In this document: piece by piece, positions 53,801 to 64,000 of the stretch
Numbering within the stretch: the first letter of the stretch is position 1
Layout: each line of letters opens with the position of its first letter
NCBI GenBank assembly: GCA_963693305.1
Contig: OY855903.1
Location: 51,607,150-51,671,149, forward strand
Reading direction: 5' to 3'
DNA from: Meandrina meandrites
Taxonomy: Eukaryota; Cnidaria; Anthozoa; Scleractinia; Meandrinidae
Length of the DNA stretch: 64,000 nucleotides
Program-made: the position numbers and the translations under genes
Notes under the pieces: model-generated
What the model was told of the DNA's origin: nothing
Database searches by the model: none
What the model saw: only the letters and a program-made list of their open reading frames with translations

Positions 53801-56800
53801 GTTAAAGAGGTCCGCTGTGGGAAAAACACTGATGTCTTCCGTGATATGGACAGAGATGATTTTCAAGAAGACTGTGCATTTTCTATAATTTACAGCGACA
53901 GTTTTGAGACGTTAAATCTTGTTGCATACTCTCCAGATGAGGCAAATATTTGGGTGACTGGCTTGAGGTGTCTTTTGGACTCCGACAAAGGTATTTAAGT
54001 GTAATATTTCTTCTGTTTGGTTATTTAAATATCACAGCCAGGGATCAAGACAGTTTCAGACAGTACAGATGGTGGTCATGTTGACCAGCTGAAAATTTTT
54101 TAACTCAGTCACATGCCATTTTTAGTCCATCAGCTAGGGAGGTTGTATGGCTCACTTACGGGGAACAAACGAAACTTGTATAATCTTATTCTTTGACTAT
54201 TAAGCATCATAAAAATGTATGATAGCAATGATAGAACGGTAGCTTTCACTTTGTAAATCGAATTTTAAATTTCCCTTCGCACCCTCCTTTTCGCCGCCAT
54301 CTTGATGCACATGATGCTTTGGCTAGATGTGTATTTGGAATAATACGTATTTGAGAAATTTTTTTCAGCCGCATTGACAGTTATTCAAGGTATAATGACA
54401 TCATAAATGACGTCACAGTGACCGCCATTTTGTTTTCTACTTTGTGTTTTCAACCGCCATGTCAATCATTGAATTACTATTAAGGCGCTTTACATCGAAA
54501 AGCTAGAAAAAACATGCTTAAAGCTATTGCTTAAGTCTTTTACTATATTTAGTTAAGGATAATGAGTCATGAATCAATAAATCGCAAATACTCGTTTGAG
54601 TATACAGAAGCTGCATGATCATATAATGTCCTTCATCACTGCTGTCACTTGCATATGGGGTCTATAACATAAACAAACGTTTTGAAAGATGAAACATTCA
54701 GCATGCCGCAAGCGTGGGACAAAGAAAATATCTGAGTCCCCGACGGGAATTGAACCCATGACCTCCCAAACACCGGGCAGGCGCTCTATCCACTGAGCTA
54801 CGAGAAAAACGTTCCTTCGTACTCTTCAGTAACGAGTTGCAGAAAGCGTTGTACAACTAGTGTCCTGCAAGAAGGATCTTGCTATATCAAACCTCAAGAA
54901 AGACACATAAAAGGTAATAACTTTCTTTCTGAGCTTCCCAACGGGAGGCGAACCCATGACCTTCCAGAATACCGGTTGGACGCTCTAACCACTGAGCTAT
55001 AGGGGACTCATAGTGAGCGAGGTCTTTCGACATTCTTGATCGATACCTCTCAATACACGTCGAACACTATGTCTACGCGCCTGCTGCCAGTGCTTGTTAC
55101 CAACTCAAACCCTCCCTCGGCGAGCACATGGATCGTAGGTCCAGAGGGGATCTTTAACTTCTGCAAGGCTGCCATTCCATCGAAAACGCTGGTTACGTTC
55201 TCTGAGCATTTCTCAGTGACTATGATGCGTCACTCTAGATGTTGGGAGAGTTTGGCTTTGCTTGTCTTTCAACTTTCAAGGGAGTCCATAAGGATCGGCT
55301 AGAAACCAGGAAAGAGAACCGAGAGGATAGGGGAAAACAATTTTCATGTCAATGTGGTGAAAATGTCTGAGAACTGAGTGTCATCCGAGCAATACATCGC
55401 GGTCCATACTAAGAGGAGGTACTAAATCCTGCTGACGGCGAACCTTACCACAGCCTTCAGATCCTTAAACGACTTCAGCGTGGCTTCCTTCAATGTATCA
55501 AAGTAACCTGAACAGGGATGGTGCGTCTTGTTTTCATAGATTGGTGAATACATTCTAGCGATCTTGAGCAGATCCTCCAGCTTTCCGTCAGCTTTCATGT
55601 CTTCTTTAATGCGTGCGGGAGCCAACTCCTTATGGATGTAAGTCTGGGATGAAGTAATCAATAGGTAATAGGAAAATGCTTGTGAAGAAACTTGTTATAC
55701 ACACCACGCTTTGTGTCATTGAGCACCCATCTCTGAGTTGAGGCAAAATTAGCGCGAAACCCGATGTAGCCTTCTCCCATATTGCAGTACACTCACGGTC
55801 CCCCACTGGAAAGGAGAACTACTAGTAGCCTTTGTTGAAGGCTGTGTACACCTCCGGCATTCTGACAGATAGGTGAAACATGTCGTCCAGGAATGGGATG
55901 ATATAGAGCACATAGTTTTGGTGATCATACGCAAATGCACGACGGCCAGAACCTTCCTAAGCTTACGCCTCTCTCCTTCATTTCCAGTACACAGAAATGG
56001 AACTGCTCTCCTGCAAACTCGCGAACTCATGGTTGTTCATCACTTGCTCAAGCTCTTCTCGGTTCAGTTCTAGTTTCCGTGGTTCCAAGTTCAAGAAGAA
56101 ATGTCTCTGCACTGCGTTTCATGAATCCGAACAACCGCATATAATGCATTCGTCCGCCTTTGATCGTGGTGGAGAGGAAACACCTTTGAACCGGGGCAGA
56201 AAGCTATTGAATGTCTGTGGGACCTCATATTTTGGAAATGTGGGTTGGGGTAGCTAGAAAACAGGCAATTTTTTTTGAGGGGGCTGTATTCAGCACACTT
56301 GTAATGTGTACATACAACTTATCTACCTGGGCCCAGTTGTTCAAAGTGTGGATACTGCTATCCACCGGATAAATCACTATCCAGTGAATAAGTGTTGGCA
56401 AAACAAACTACGTTATCCACTGGATAGTGTTATCCATCCTTTGAACAACCGAGCCCTGCTCTGTTTTCTGAAATAACTTTGAAAATGTTTTTAGTGAAAG
56501 CTGGTCATACTGTGACCAATAATCGGGCGTTGTGATGTCTCATATGACGCCACGTAGTTATAATTCAAGCACCAGAATAAACAGAAATCATGTTTGTAGT
56601 TCCAGTTCATTCTAAATTTGCGTTTGAAACGTGATTCGTCCACTTTTAAAAGAGTACAAGCAATTTTGTAGGCTTCCCCAAAATCCGAGATGGCGGCCAA
56701 AAGGAGAGTTTGAAGGGGCAAATTTAAAATTCGATTTACTAAGTGAAAGCTACCGTTCTATCCTTGCTATCATACATTTTTATGATGCTTAATACTCAAA

Positions 56801-59800
56801 GATTAAGATGAGACATGTTTCGGCTGTTCCCCTCAAGTGAGCCATAAACCCAAATTTTCGGATCTCAGCTGATGGACTATTTTGACTGGTCATTGAAAAT
56901 TAGTAGCTAAGGATAAAAAACAAAATTACTTCACACATTGAAAAAATTAATTCATTGCTTAAGGTGGTTTACTACAGTTTTGAGGGGGTAAATGAGCCCA
57001 GCTTTTAACTGTTTTGTAAAATGTCCAGAAAGGTTTTAGCTTTCACTTATTACTGTTTGTTGCATCCTACAGCCAATATATGCGACATTTGAGCAATATA
57101 GATTCTAATAAACAGCCAAAATGAATATCCGAGTGCTTAAGAGGAGACTGGGCACTAGTAATTTCAATGGGTTTTTCTCAAAATCTGCCTGTATGACCCT
57201 GCCTCAAAAATTCAGAAATTAGAAATTGAATCAGATAAAACGTTCATGCAAAATAAATTTAAAATCTGTATGACAGATTTTTTGCAAAATAGGAAAATGT
57301 GTTTTTTTGCCTATTTAAAAAATAGCTCAAAATCTGTCTTACAGATTTTTTTTTTTTAATTTGGCAGTTGATGCGATTCACCCCAAAAAATTAGTTGTGA
57401 AAATTTCATTATGGGTTGTACGGTAGGTAAATTTTGAGCCGAAGTCATGTTTTTACAACCTCTGATGAGAATCGAATTGCGCGTGCCCTTCTATTTGAGC
57501 GCGCGCTCATATGACGCCACATGTTATGAGGGATGAAAGAAACGAATTAGAACTCCTCTGTCGGTTGTTTATCAACCTATCTGTAGTATTGTTTTCATTC
57601 TTTGACATGTCTAAAACCTACTGAAACTTTCTGAAACTGTTAACTTTTGAATATACATGTAATAAATGTGTTTTTTAACTGTAAAGGCTGATTTCATTTG
57701 GCCAATTTACAGCTGCAGTTTTAAAGAGGATCAACATTATAATCATTAAAATGACTTTATAATCATTAAAATGATAGCGATTAAATTGGATGACATTTCG
57801 GTGTTGTTAAGTCATGAAATTGCCAACAATGAAATTAGCATAAAAATTATTATGCAGTACAGATGGACTGGATTAACACCTCTTGACCCTTGATATGAGA
57901 GATACTTAAGGATTTGTTAAAGATTTTACCAGGATCTCAAAATTAATTCTTTGCAGGATCTTGAAAAATCCTTGAGGATCGATCTTCCTGGAATCCTTAT
58001 TAAGAATGTGACTTTGTGTGAGATCCTTCAAGAGCCGAAAGGTCTTTGTAAATGACAATACTTAAAAATATTTTAGCAGGGTAACTCAGTTTATATTTAA
58101 TATATTTTTCTGTCATTTGATTGACAGCTAGCAGTCCTGTGGAAAACAGACAACAGATGCGTGACAGATATCCTTTTTAAATGCATTTTGCCGGGCCACT
58201 CAATTGATAAATGTAAAGATATAAAGAGCTGATGTTATGCTGTGATGTGTCAAGCATGATCCCAACAAGGTTGATGGATGTTTGTTGTTGTTGTTGGGTT
58301 TTTTGCCTGTTTGCAAACGGAGGTGCAGGGTGGCCGATAACCATGCATGCCTTTAGTTAAGACACTTCTACCAAAGATGCAGTACAGTAAAAACCTGCAT
58401 ATAAGAACATGTGGATTAAGAACACCCAGGCTGAAATTTGGTAAAAAAGGAGCACATATATAAGAACACATTCAGCCTGAAAAATAAAAAATTGTTCTTA
58501 TGTATAAAACCTCTTCCCTTTTACATAAGGAACATGCAGTGTCTGTAACCTCACTATGGCATAAATTATTGTAAGGAAATAATTGAGAATTAATTAATTA
58601 AAGTGTTGTGTTGCCCACTCTTATTTCATCATAGTCTAGCATGTCCCTTACAGTTAAAAATAAGAACACTTAAGAACACTTTCAGCCTGATTTTGCATTA
58701 AATACCCGACATATAAGAACCCAATATGTCTGAATCCCAAAAATGGGTGTTCTTATATGCGGGTTTTTACTGCACTTAGGGTCTTCAAGAAGAACTTTCC
58801 CATATCAAGATCTTTGGAATTTCTCCTAAATGATGGCTGAAATGGGCAAAAAATTTTGGGGTGATGTTTTGCAATTAATATAAAATATTTAATTTGTAGG
58901 TCATCAGGCGGAGCTGAGACCCCCCCCCCCCCCCCCCCTTTCCCCCACCTCACAATAGAGACATTTCCAAAGTACTGAACAGCAGCGTAAAACACAGCCA
59001 CTAATCAATATTTTTATTGCAAGGCCTGTTAATCCAAGAAAAACTTCTTGTTAATAGGCATATCAGAGTAAAGAACTTGATCATCCAAAAATACATGTAA
59101 AACACAATTTATATAAAGCAGATTCTTCATAATAATTTGTGGAAAGGAGAAATACCAGTTTGATTGGTTGGCACTTTTCCCTTAACATTTGAGCACGTGG
59201 TTGAAGGAGCAGTTTATCTTGGCTGACAACGGAGGGAAAGGAAGACTTAATGAGAAAGAAGTTCTCTCTGTCGTTAGACAACTTAATGAACAAATTCCGG
59301 AAAGTGTAATAAGACAGAGATTTAAGGTTGGTGTCATCTCTCTAGGTTTGAAAGAAAAACCTGATAATTATTAAAAATAATTAAAATCCACAAAATAATC
59401 ACAACCTGCAAGTACTGTCGAAGCTCTCTTAACAGACACTCGTAAGTGGACAGCTCTACTTACGGCCGCCTTGTTTGAAACCCCGTTTTAACTCTCATAC
59501 AAACTCTGTATTTAAGGAGCCGCGGACACTTTCAGAGATTACGACTCAGACTTTTTATTTGTTCTTAAGCTCCCGTAGGTGGACACCTGAAAGAAAATCC
59601 TATTAACAACCTCTGAATCTTAGTTTTATCAATCAACTTCACATTGCCGTTCATCACAATGATTTTACAGTAATTACAGTACCATATTTAAGTGTTTGTT
59701 TTGTTGTCATCCACGTCCAGTTACAATACGGTATTTATTGTTAGCTCGGCAAGCTCCTGTAAGCAGCCATCCATCCCCTACACCTGTAGTGGCGGTTCTC

Positions 59801-62800
59801 GTAAGCGGCCAGCTCCAGTTACGGACACTTTTTTCGTGTCCCTAGGGTGTCCACTTATGGGAGCTTCGACTGTGCAATAGCAATACATGTAGCTTATTGA
59901 GGTGGGAGTGACACTATAGCTAGTTCATTGCATTTATCTTGCCCTTTTCTTGTAAAAGTCCAAAACACAAAGTTTCATCCGAAAATGTTTAGTGCCCCCT
60001 CCCCCCCTCCCCAACCAATATGTAAGCTAGGGTAGGTAGATTAAGTCTGCGTCCAAGCCAAGTGGCCCATCAGGCAGGAGCTTATCACAGTTTCCACAAC
60101 ATGAAGTAACTAGAAGTATATCTTCTCCCCCCTAGATGGGATGCTAGCCCATCACAGGGTCCCCCCCCCCCCCACCAGAATCGTTTCACTGATACCCATT
60201 TGTACACCTAATTAAGTGGAGAGATCAGAGGCACTGTGAAAGTAAAGTATTTTTCCCAAGAACACAACACAGTGACCCTTGCCAGGGCTTGAGCCCAGGC
60301 CACCCAATCTGGAGTCCAGAGCACTACCTGTTAGGCCACTGTGCCTCCCACTAGTATGTACGCCCTCTGCCCCTAAAACTAAGCCCACCAGAAAGCAAAT
60401 AATTATAAGCATACAATATGCATGTTAAAAAAGTTCTCACTAAATGAGTATTAAGTGCCTTTGAAACAGTTCACAGCTCCATACGTTTCGGGCTCAGCCC
60501 TTCAACAGTGGAGAAACGTATGCAACTGTGGACTGTTTCAAAGGCACTTAATACTCATTTTGTGAGAACTTTTTTTTGACTTTTGCATTCTTTAACTGCC
60601 ACGCAGCACACACAGATTTATTTTTTCATTTATCTTGATTATTTACAATACGTACGTGCTGGTACTAATTGCTGCTGCTTGACTGAGTCATTCAATTTAT
60701 CACTGTGGCAGTTTGTACATAAGTTTTGTGGTATTTTTCCATTCCTTGCAGGAAGCAGTTGCCGTGAGTCCAAATTCTCAAAAGAATAGTTTATCTAGAG
60801 AAGAGTTTCTTTCATTTTACAAAGAGCTCACTACAAGACCTGAGGTTTATTTTCTTCTGGCTAGGTTTGTGTGTGAATTATTTATTTTTAATTTTTAAAA
60901 ATTGAAAATGTACAATAGCTTCTTGGGACACATTGTTCATGAGTACATGGTATACCATTTCGAGAAAGGTTTTCAGAAAAAGCACAAAGTGCACGCGACA
61001 AGTCCAAAAAGTGGTCTGGGTATTCACTGAATTTTTGCATATTGGCCTGGAGGAAATGTACAAGTTTGTATTTTTGCACGTGGATAATTTGTTCTTCCTC
61101 TCAGGAGGCCTATAGCTTAATTTACTTTTACTGTCACATGTATTTAAGTTAGGAAAATTCTTCTAAAATTCAGAGTGGCTAAACGTACCTCGTTTCCACA
61201 TGTCTGAAGAGAAAAAAAATGTGTAAATTCGCATCTATTATGTTGTAATATCTCGTTAATGTTCAGCACGTTCAGTAGCTCAATACTTCCACCCATACTA
61301 TCTTTCGGTCTTGATATGTGCACTTGTGTGCTTTTTTTTCTGACAATATTTCTCGAATTAAATGTAAATATATTTTTGGGAGGGGTCTTACTTACATCTA
61401 TTGATGAGAAAGTTCTGTTGTGTATTATAGGTATACAAGCAATAGTGACTTTCTAACAACAGATGATTTACTGCTTTTCCTGGAAGCCGAGCAAGGGGTA
61501 AAACATCCTGTTATGTACTGTACTCATTGATTGCAATTTGTCGACTTCATTACAATGACTTAAATGTAAACTCGACTTGCTACTATCAGTCTAACTTTTT
61601 AACGTAAATGTATCTACAGAAATAGACAATCTGTTTATTTTTTTCTTGTTTCCTATGTGCTCAGCTCTCTAGAGTGGGCAAAGAACATTGTTTAGACATT
61701 ATCAAAAGATGCGAGCCAACAGAGGAAGGCAGAAGGTTAAAATGTTTAGGAATAGATGGTTAGTGAGCTCTTTATTACGTGCACTGAATAATTACATATA
61801 TAATTACATATATTAATTCTGAATACTTTTGTAGAACGGTTTTCAGAGAGCGCTCAACTTTTTAGGAGCGGTTATGATTATAATTATGAAATTGTTCAGG
61901 GCTTCAGGAATAATAAATCTCTTAGTATTGCTACAGGTGTGTTTTGTATGATCAAAGGATGACCACACTCTTCAGGCTTTTTTTCGCAAAAAATTGCCTG
62001 AAGTGCGTGGTCATCCTTTGATCACACAAAACAGACCTGTAGCAAATTAATAAAGCGATGCATTATTCTTGAAGCACAGAACAATTTCAAAATTATAATT
62101 GCATATAATTATACATATTTTATATCATGTTATTCTTTGCAGACCCTGGACTTTGGGGACAGCTATTCTTAGAGCTGTATGTCTAAATTATGGCACAGAG
62201 TTAGAGTTAACTGTATTCAAAAGTCTGGAAGTCAGGATTTTGGAAGTCATTAACTCTAACTATGTGATAACTCTACTTTTAGGATTTAAAATTAAGAAGA
62301 AGTATTCTACTTAATTTTAAATGCTGTATTTAATTCCAGTGTCTACATATACAAGTACATGATTATTCGATTTCAGTAAACTTTCCTTGTGAAGTATGTG
62401 CAACTCTTACTTTGCAGTTGTTTAAAGGGGCTTTGTCACGAATTTTAACAGATTTTTGAAGAGCCAAAATTTATATTTTGTCGAAGGAAACCAAAAAATA
62501 ATAGTCCATTTTTATTAACAATTGCTATATTAGAGTACGAAAACTGTTAACAATTAAGCGTCTTTAGCTGCAGATGGCTACGATGGAAATGGATTACAAC
62601 TTGAAAAGTTTAGCTTAACTTTTCAAGTTGTTTGCACGTCTACAAAAAAAATCAATGTTAATAGCCGTAGTTAGATTTCTATCCACATACTAAGGTTATA
62701 CCTTCCTTTAGATGTTCAAAGGTAATGATTTTCATGGGTTAAGTTGCCCACCACTAATTTTAGAACAGTTTAGACCAAAAGTCTGCGAAGTCGCCGTGAC

Positions 62801-63185
62801 AGGGCCCCTTTAAGTACCAAAATTAATTCTTATAATAGTAGTAGTAGTAGTGCTATACTTATACCCCAAAATGATGCCAGTGGACGTAACTTCAATTTAA
62901 TTGTCACAGCATTTCAGCAGATGGACATTTGAAGGACAGGAAGAATCGCACACTTTTTTGCCTCTATTGAATTTTTGTGTGTCAAAACTCGATTAGAGCA
63001 GGTCAGTCAGGTTTTACTTCAAGAACAGTGTGGCTTATTTCAAAAGCTTGGCAATTGTTCTTTGCAGGTTTTACACAATATTTATTAGAAGAAGACTGTC
63101 ACATCTTCGACGGTGATCATGGAACAGTTTGTCAAGACATGACACACCCACTATCTCATTACTTCATTGCATCTTCACATAACAC
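46322..63185 (+). CDS. Phospholipase C-like protein (PRIP/PLCL type), 5' part, continues off the window
   Basis: Coding exons: 46322-46541, 46630-46779, 53787-53990, 58128-58167, 59197-59326, 60752-60864, 61431-61497, 61665-61758, 63068-63185. Phases agree throughout (378 codons plus 2 nt). Order of parts: a Ser/Lys-rich N-terminus with KSVSF, which fits the RVxF phosphatase-1 docking motif and the KTVSF of vertebrate PRIP; a PH domain ([40 protein letters not shown]); an EF-hand-like region ([31 protein letters not shown]); and the start of the PI-PLC X box ([15 protein letters not shown]). Vertebrate PRIPs are catalytically inactive scaffolds for IP3 and phosphatases. The His and other residues that decide activity are mostly beyond the edge. 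The N-terminus and PH domain favour PRIP over PLC-delta. The 58168-59196 intron is AT-AC. Confidence 0.9.
48408..49268. repeat. Fold-back DNA element, about 860 bp
   Basis: The left arm 48408-48535 (GCAGTCCCTATTTATTTT, ATGCCTGCATGAAAATTGGG, GGTAGGGACTACCAGCTT) is the diverged reverse complement of 49135-49268. The middle shows no transposase. Confidence 0.7.
50607..50812 (+). repeat. Two ATA/ATT microsatellite tracts
   Basis: (ATA)n spans about 50607-50690 and (ATT)n about 50776-50812, roughly inverted to each other around a 90-bp spacer, so the pair could form a hairpin. Confidence 0.85.
53183..53470 (+). repeat. Rearranged tRNA-derived SINE fragments
   Basis: Body sequences (GTGCCTCTCTCCACCCA, GATGGACTAGCATCC, TTCATGCTACTGAAACC) at 53183-53345 come before a head-like piece (GGTTCGAGCCCTGGTCGGGG) at 53402-53470. 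The order is shuffled relative to the copy at 17945. Confidence 0.65.
54734..54809 (-). other. tRNA-like sequence (pseudo-tRNA)
   Basis: Minus strand: TCGTAGCTCAGTGGATAGAG (A box) and GGTTCAATTCC (B box) at correct spacing, but the two acceptor-stem halves do not pair. I would not call a functional tRNA, and the anticodon is uncertain. Confidence 0.5.
54931..55009 (-). other. tRNA-like sequence (pseudo-tRNA)
   Basis: Minus strand: GAGTCCCCTATAGCTCAGTGG start and GGTTCGCCTCC B-box-like region. Its own 3' end does not pair with its 5' end, but the 3' GGGGACTC of the neighbouring tRNA-like sequence does. Part of the same repeat unit. Confidence 0.5.
55422..56150 (-). pseudogene. Broken coding remnant inside the DNA transposon
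   Basis: Protein-like phrases spread over several minus-strand frames with stops between them, the longest open piece being 55422-55661 (79 residues). Amino-acid composition looks protein-like and the location inside inverted ends suggests a former transposase. Family not recognised. Confidence 0.35.
56329..56457. repeat. Hairpin MITE
   Basis: GGGCCCAGTTGTTCAAAGTG on the left and CCTTTGAACAACCGAGCCC on the right, with inner TATCCACCGGATAA / TTATCCACTGGATA repeats. About 130 bp, nested in the larger transposon. Confidence 0.7.
58168..59196 (+). other. Putative U12-type AT-AC intron of the PLC-like gene
   Basis: The intron begins ATATCCTTTTT, the minor-spliceosome donor consensus, and ends CCCTTAACATTTGAGCAC. 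That gives a CCTTAAC branch site with its A 12 bases before the terminal AC. No GT-AG choice restores frame; AT-AC joins phase 2 to phase 1 and yields RWLKEQF, the conserved start of the EF-hand region. A MITE lies inside. Confidence 0.8.
58379..58776. repeat. MITE, about 400 bp
   Basis: Ends GTAAAAACCTGCATATAAGA and TCTTATATGCGGGTTTTTAC are inverted; AAGAACAC and CAGCCTGA repeats lie inside. Adjacent poly-C at 58920-58938. Confidence 0.7.
59413..59873. repeat. MITE, about 460 bp
   Basis: Ends ACTGTCGAAGCTCTCTTAAC and GTCCACTTATGGGAGCTTCG..ACTGT are imperfect inverted repeats; internal GTGGACAGCTC-like units recur. Confidence 0.65.
60049..60352 (-). repeat. tRNA-derived SINE
   Basis: The reverse complement of the 17945 family: GTGGCCTAACAGGTAGTGCT head, GGGCTTGAGCCC..., GTGCCTCTGATCTCTCCAC body and GGCCCATC end. 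Confidence 0.75.
60427..60577. repeat. Hairpin, 45-50 bp arms
   Basis: AAAAAAGTTCTCACTAAATG..AGTGCCTTTGAAACAGT pairs with ACTGTTTCAAAGGCACT..TGTGAGAACTTTTTTT around a short centre that repeats CATACGTTTC inverted. Confidence 0.75.
61929..62044. repeat. Hairpin, about 50-bp arms
   Basis: TGCTACAGGTGTGTTTTGT..TGATCAAAGGATGACCAC pairs with GTGGTCATCCTTTGATCA..ACCTGTAGCA. Confidence 0.75.
62422..62813. repeat. MITE, about 390 bp
   Basis: Ends TTAAAGGGGCTTTGTCACG and CGTGACAGGGCCCCTTTAA are inverted; the inside is A/T-rich and non-coding. Confidence 0.7.
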
Positions 63186-64000
63186 GTAAGTACACTTAAA
63201 CCAGTTTAGAGGTGGGAGGGTCAGTGATTCAATTGATTCTGTTAAGATCAGTTACGGGAACTGGCCTACACATGTACATGTGGGGGGGGGGGGGGGGGGT
63301 GGCTACATGCCACCTATCTCATGAACGGAGACCATCACCCGTTGTTATAATTTTGACTGTTTCTCTTTAGCCACCGAGCTACAACTTTTGTTTGATTCAA
63401 ATTGGCTGCTAATACTTGTCTATCAGTTGTCAGAGTAACTAGCTAAATGATTGATAGTTTGACTGACTGACTGACTGACTGACTGACTGACTGACTGACT
63501 GACTGACTGACTGACTGACTGACTGACTGACTGACTGACTGACTGACTGGCTGGCTGGCTGGCTGACTGACTGGCTGGCTGACTGAGATGAATGCACTGA
63601 TTGGTTTATTGACAGAACGACTGATTGAGTGGCTTACAGACTGACCAACTCACCCACCCAACCACGAGACCTATTTCCACTTAACTAATCAACCCACCAA
63701 ATGACTGGCTGGCTTGAGTAAAACTAATTGAGATTGATTGGTTTATTGATTCAGACAACAGTAGACTGCAAAACAGTCATATTTTTTAGCGTCTCTCCCC
63801 AGTCTCACGCTCCAATTTAGACATTGGGTCCTCTCGATTCGAAGGCCGCTCGAGCGCGTTCGCAAAAAATACGGCTGTTTTGCAGTCTAAGACAACAGGG
63901 TTACAGATCCAAACTCGTTAACAGGGCGGTGGGGCCCGTTTCTCAGAAGTCCCGGAAACTTTTTTCGGACCTGGAAAGCCATTTTGAGTTATCTGTATCT
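63186..64000 (+). other. Intron of the PLC-like gene with simple repeats
   Basis: Contains poly-G at about 63281-63298, (ACTG)n with GGCT variants at about 63461-63590, and a hairpin at 63763-63888 (AGACTGCAAAACAG / CTGTTTTGCAGTCT). No coding exon seen after the donor at 63186. Confidence 0.6.

Larger units (their letters stand above)
54124..56878. mobile_element. Decayed DNA transposon with ~180-bp inverted ends
   Basis: Bases 54124-54303 and 56689-56878 are diverged reverse complements (AGTCCATCAGCT outermost; ATAGAACGGTAGCTTTCACT and AAGCATCATAAAAATGTATG inside). The 2.75-kb unit contains two tRNA-like sequences and, on the minus strand at about 55420-56150, phrases of a broken coding region. 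Those include an open stretch 55422-55661 beginning [20 protein letters not shown] and a stop-interrupted [20 protein letters not shown]. The latter may be a dead transposase or captured gene; I do not recognise it. Confidence 0.6.
53991..58127 (+). other. Intron of the PLC-like gene with a decayed DNA transposon
   Basis: Occupied mainly by the inverted-repeat element at 54124-56878. Between 56900 and 58120 I see only A/T-rich DNA and a repeat of AAGGATCTTGAAAAATCCTT type near 57890-58045, similar to 16730-16975. Confidence 0.55.

Noticed and set aside
54734..55009. Two functional tRNA genes
   Set aside because: A and B boxes are present but acceptor stems do not pair within each unit and the anticodon arms are imperfect, so they are treated as tRNA-derived repeats.

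Overview
The window is animal nuclear DNA, most likely from a cnidarian such as a stony coral. The evidence is intron-rich genes for animal proteins (plastin/fimbrin, a PRIP-type phospholipase C-like protein, a rhodopsin-family receptor), tRNA-derived SINEs, many short inverted-repeat elements and A+T-rich intergenic DNA. The species is inferred from sequence style, not from a database search.

Left part (1-22041): the last coding exon of one plastin gene (777-932) is followed by a second, apparently complete plastin gene on the same strand (8218-20933, about 14 exons, about 639 residues). The 3' flanks of the two copies are recognisably related, so they look like tandem duplicates. The DNA between them and their introns holds SINEs, fold-back elements, simple repeats and a decayed LINE.

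Centre (22047-38650): a nearly intact 16.6-kb Polinton/Maverick (adintovirus-like) virus-type transposon. It has 218-bp terminal inverted repeats with no mismatch seen and a 5-bp target duplication (ACTCT). It encodes protein-primed DNA polymerase B, a retroviral-type integrase, an A32/FtsK-type packaging ATPase, an adenovirus-type cysteine protease, a double-jelly-roll major capsid candidate, a penton candidate, and basic core-like proteins. Two virion proteins share an N-terminal zinc module, and one of them carries a parvovirus-VP1-type phospholipase A2 domain. A 644-residue collagen-like fibre follows the ATPase. Several small genes are unrecognised. Polymerase and integrase would replicate and insert the element, protease, ATPase and capsid proteins would build the particle, and the PLA2 protein and fibre would plausibly serve entry. 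Unusual points are ends that fold into nested hairpins, a dispersed 15-bp palindrome inside coding regions, and TATATA boxes almost touching many start codons.

Right part (38656-64000): a single-exon rhodopsin-family GPCR gene on the minus strand (39897-40823), then the 5' two thirds of a phospholipase C-like (PRIP/PLCL) gene on the plus strand (46322 to beyond 63185). One of its introns looks like a minor-spliceosome (U12) AT-AC intron. The spaces hold fold-back MITEs, including a TTAA-bounded family in three copies, a 2.75-kb decayed DNA transposon with two tRNA-like sequences, SINEs and microsatellites.
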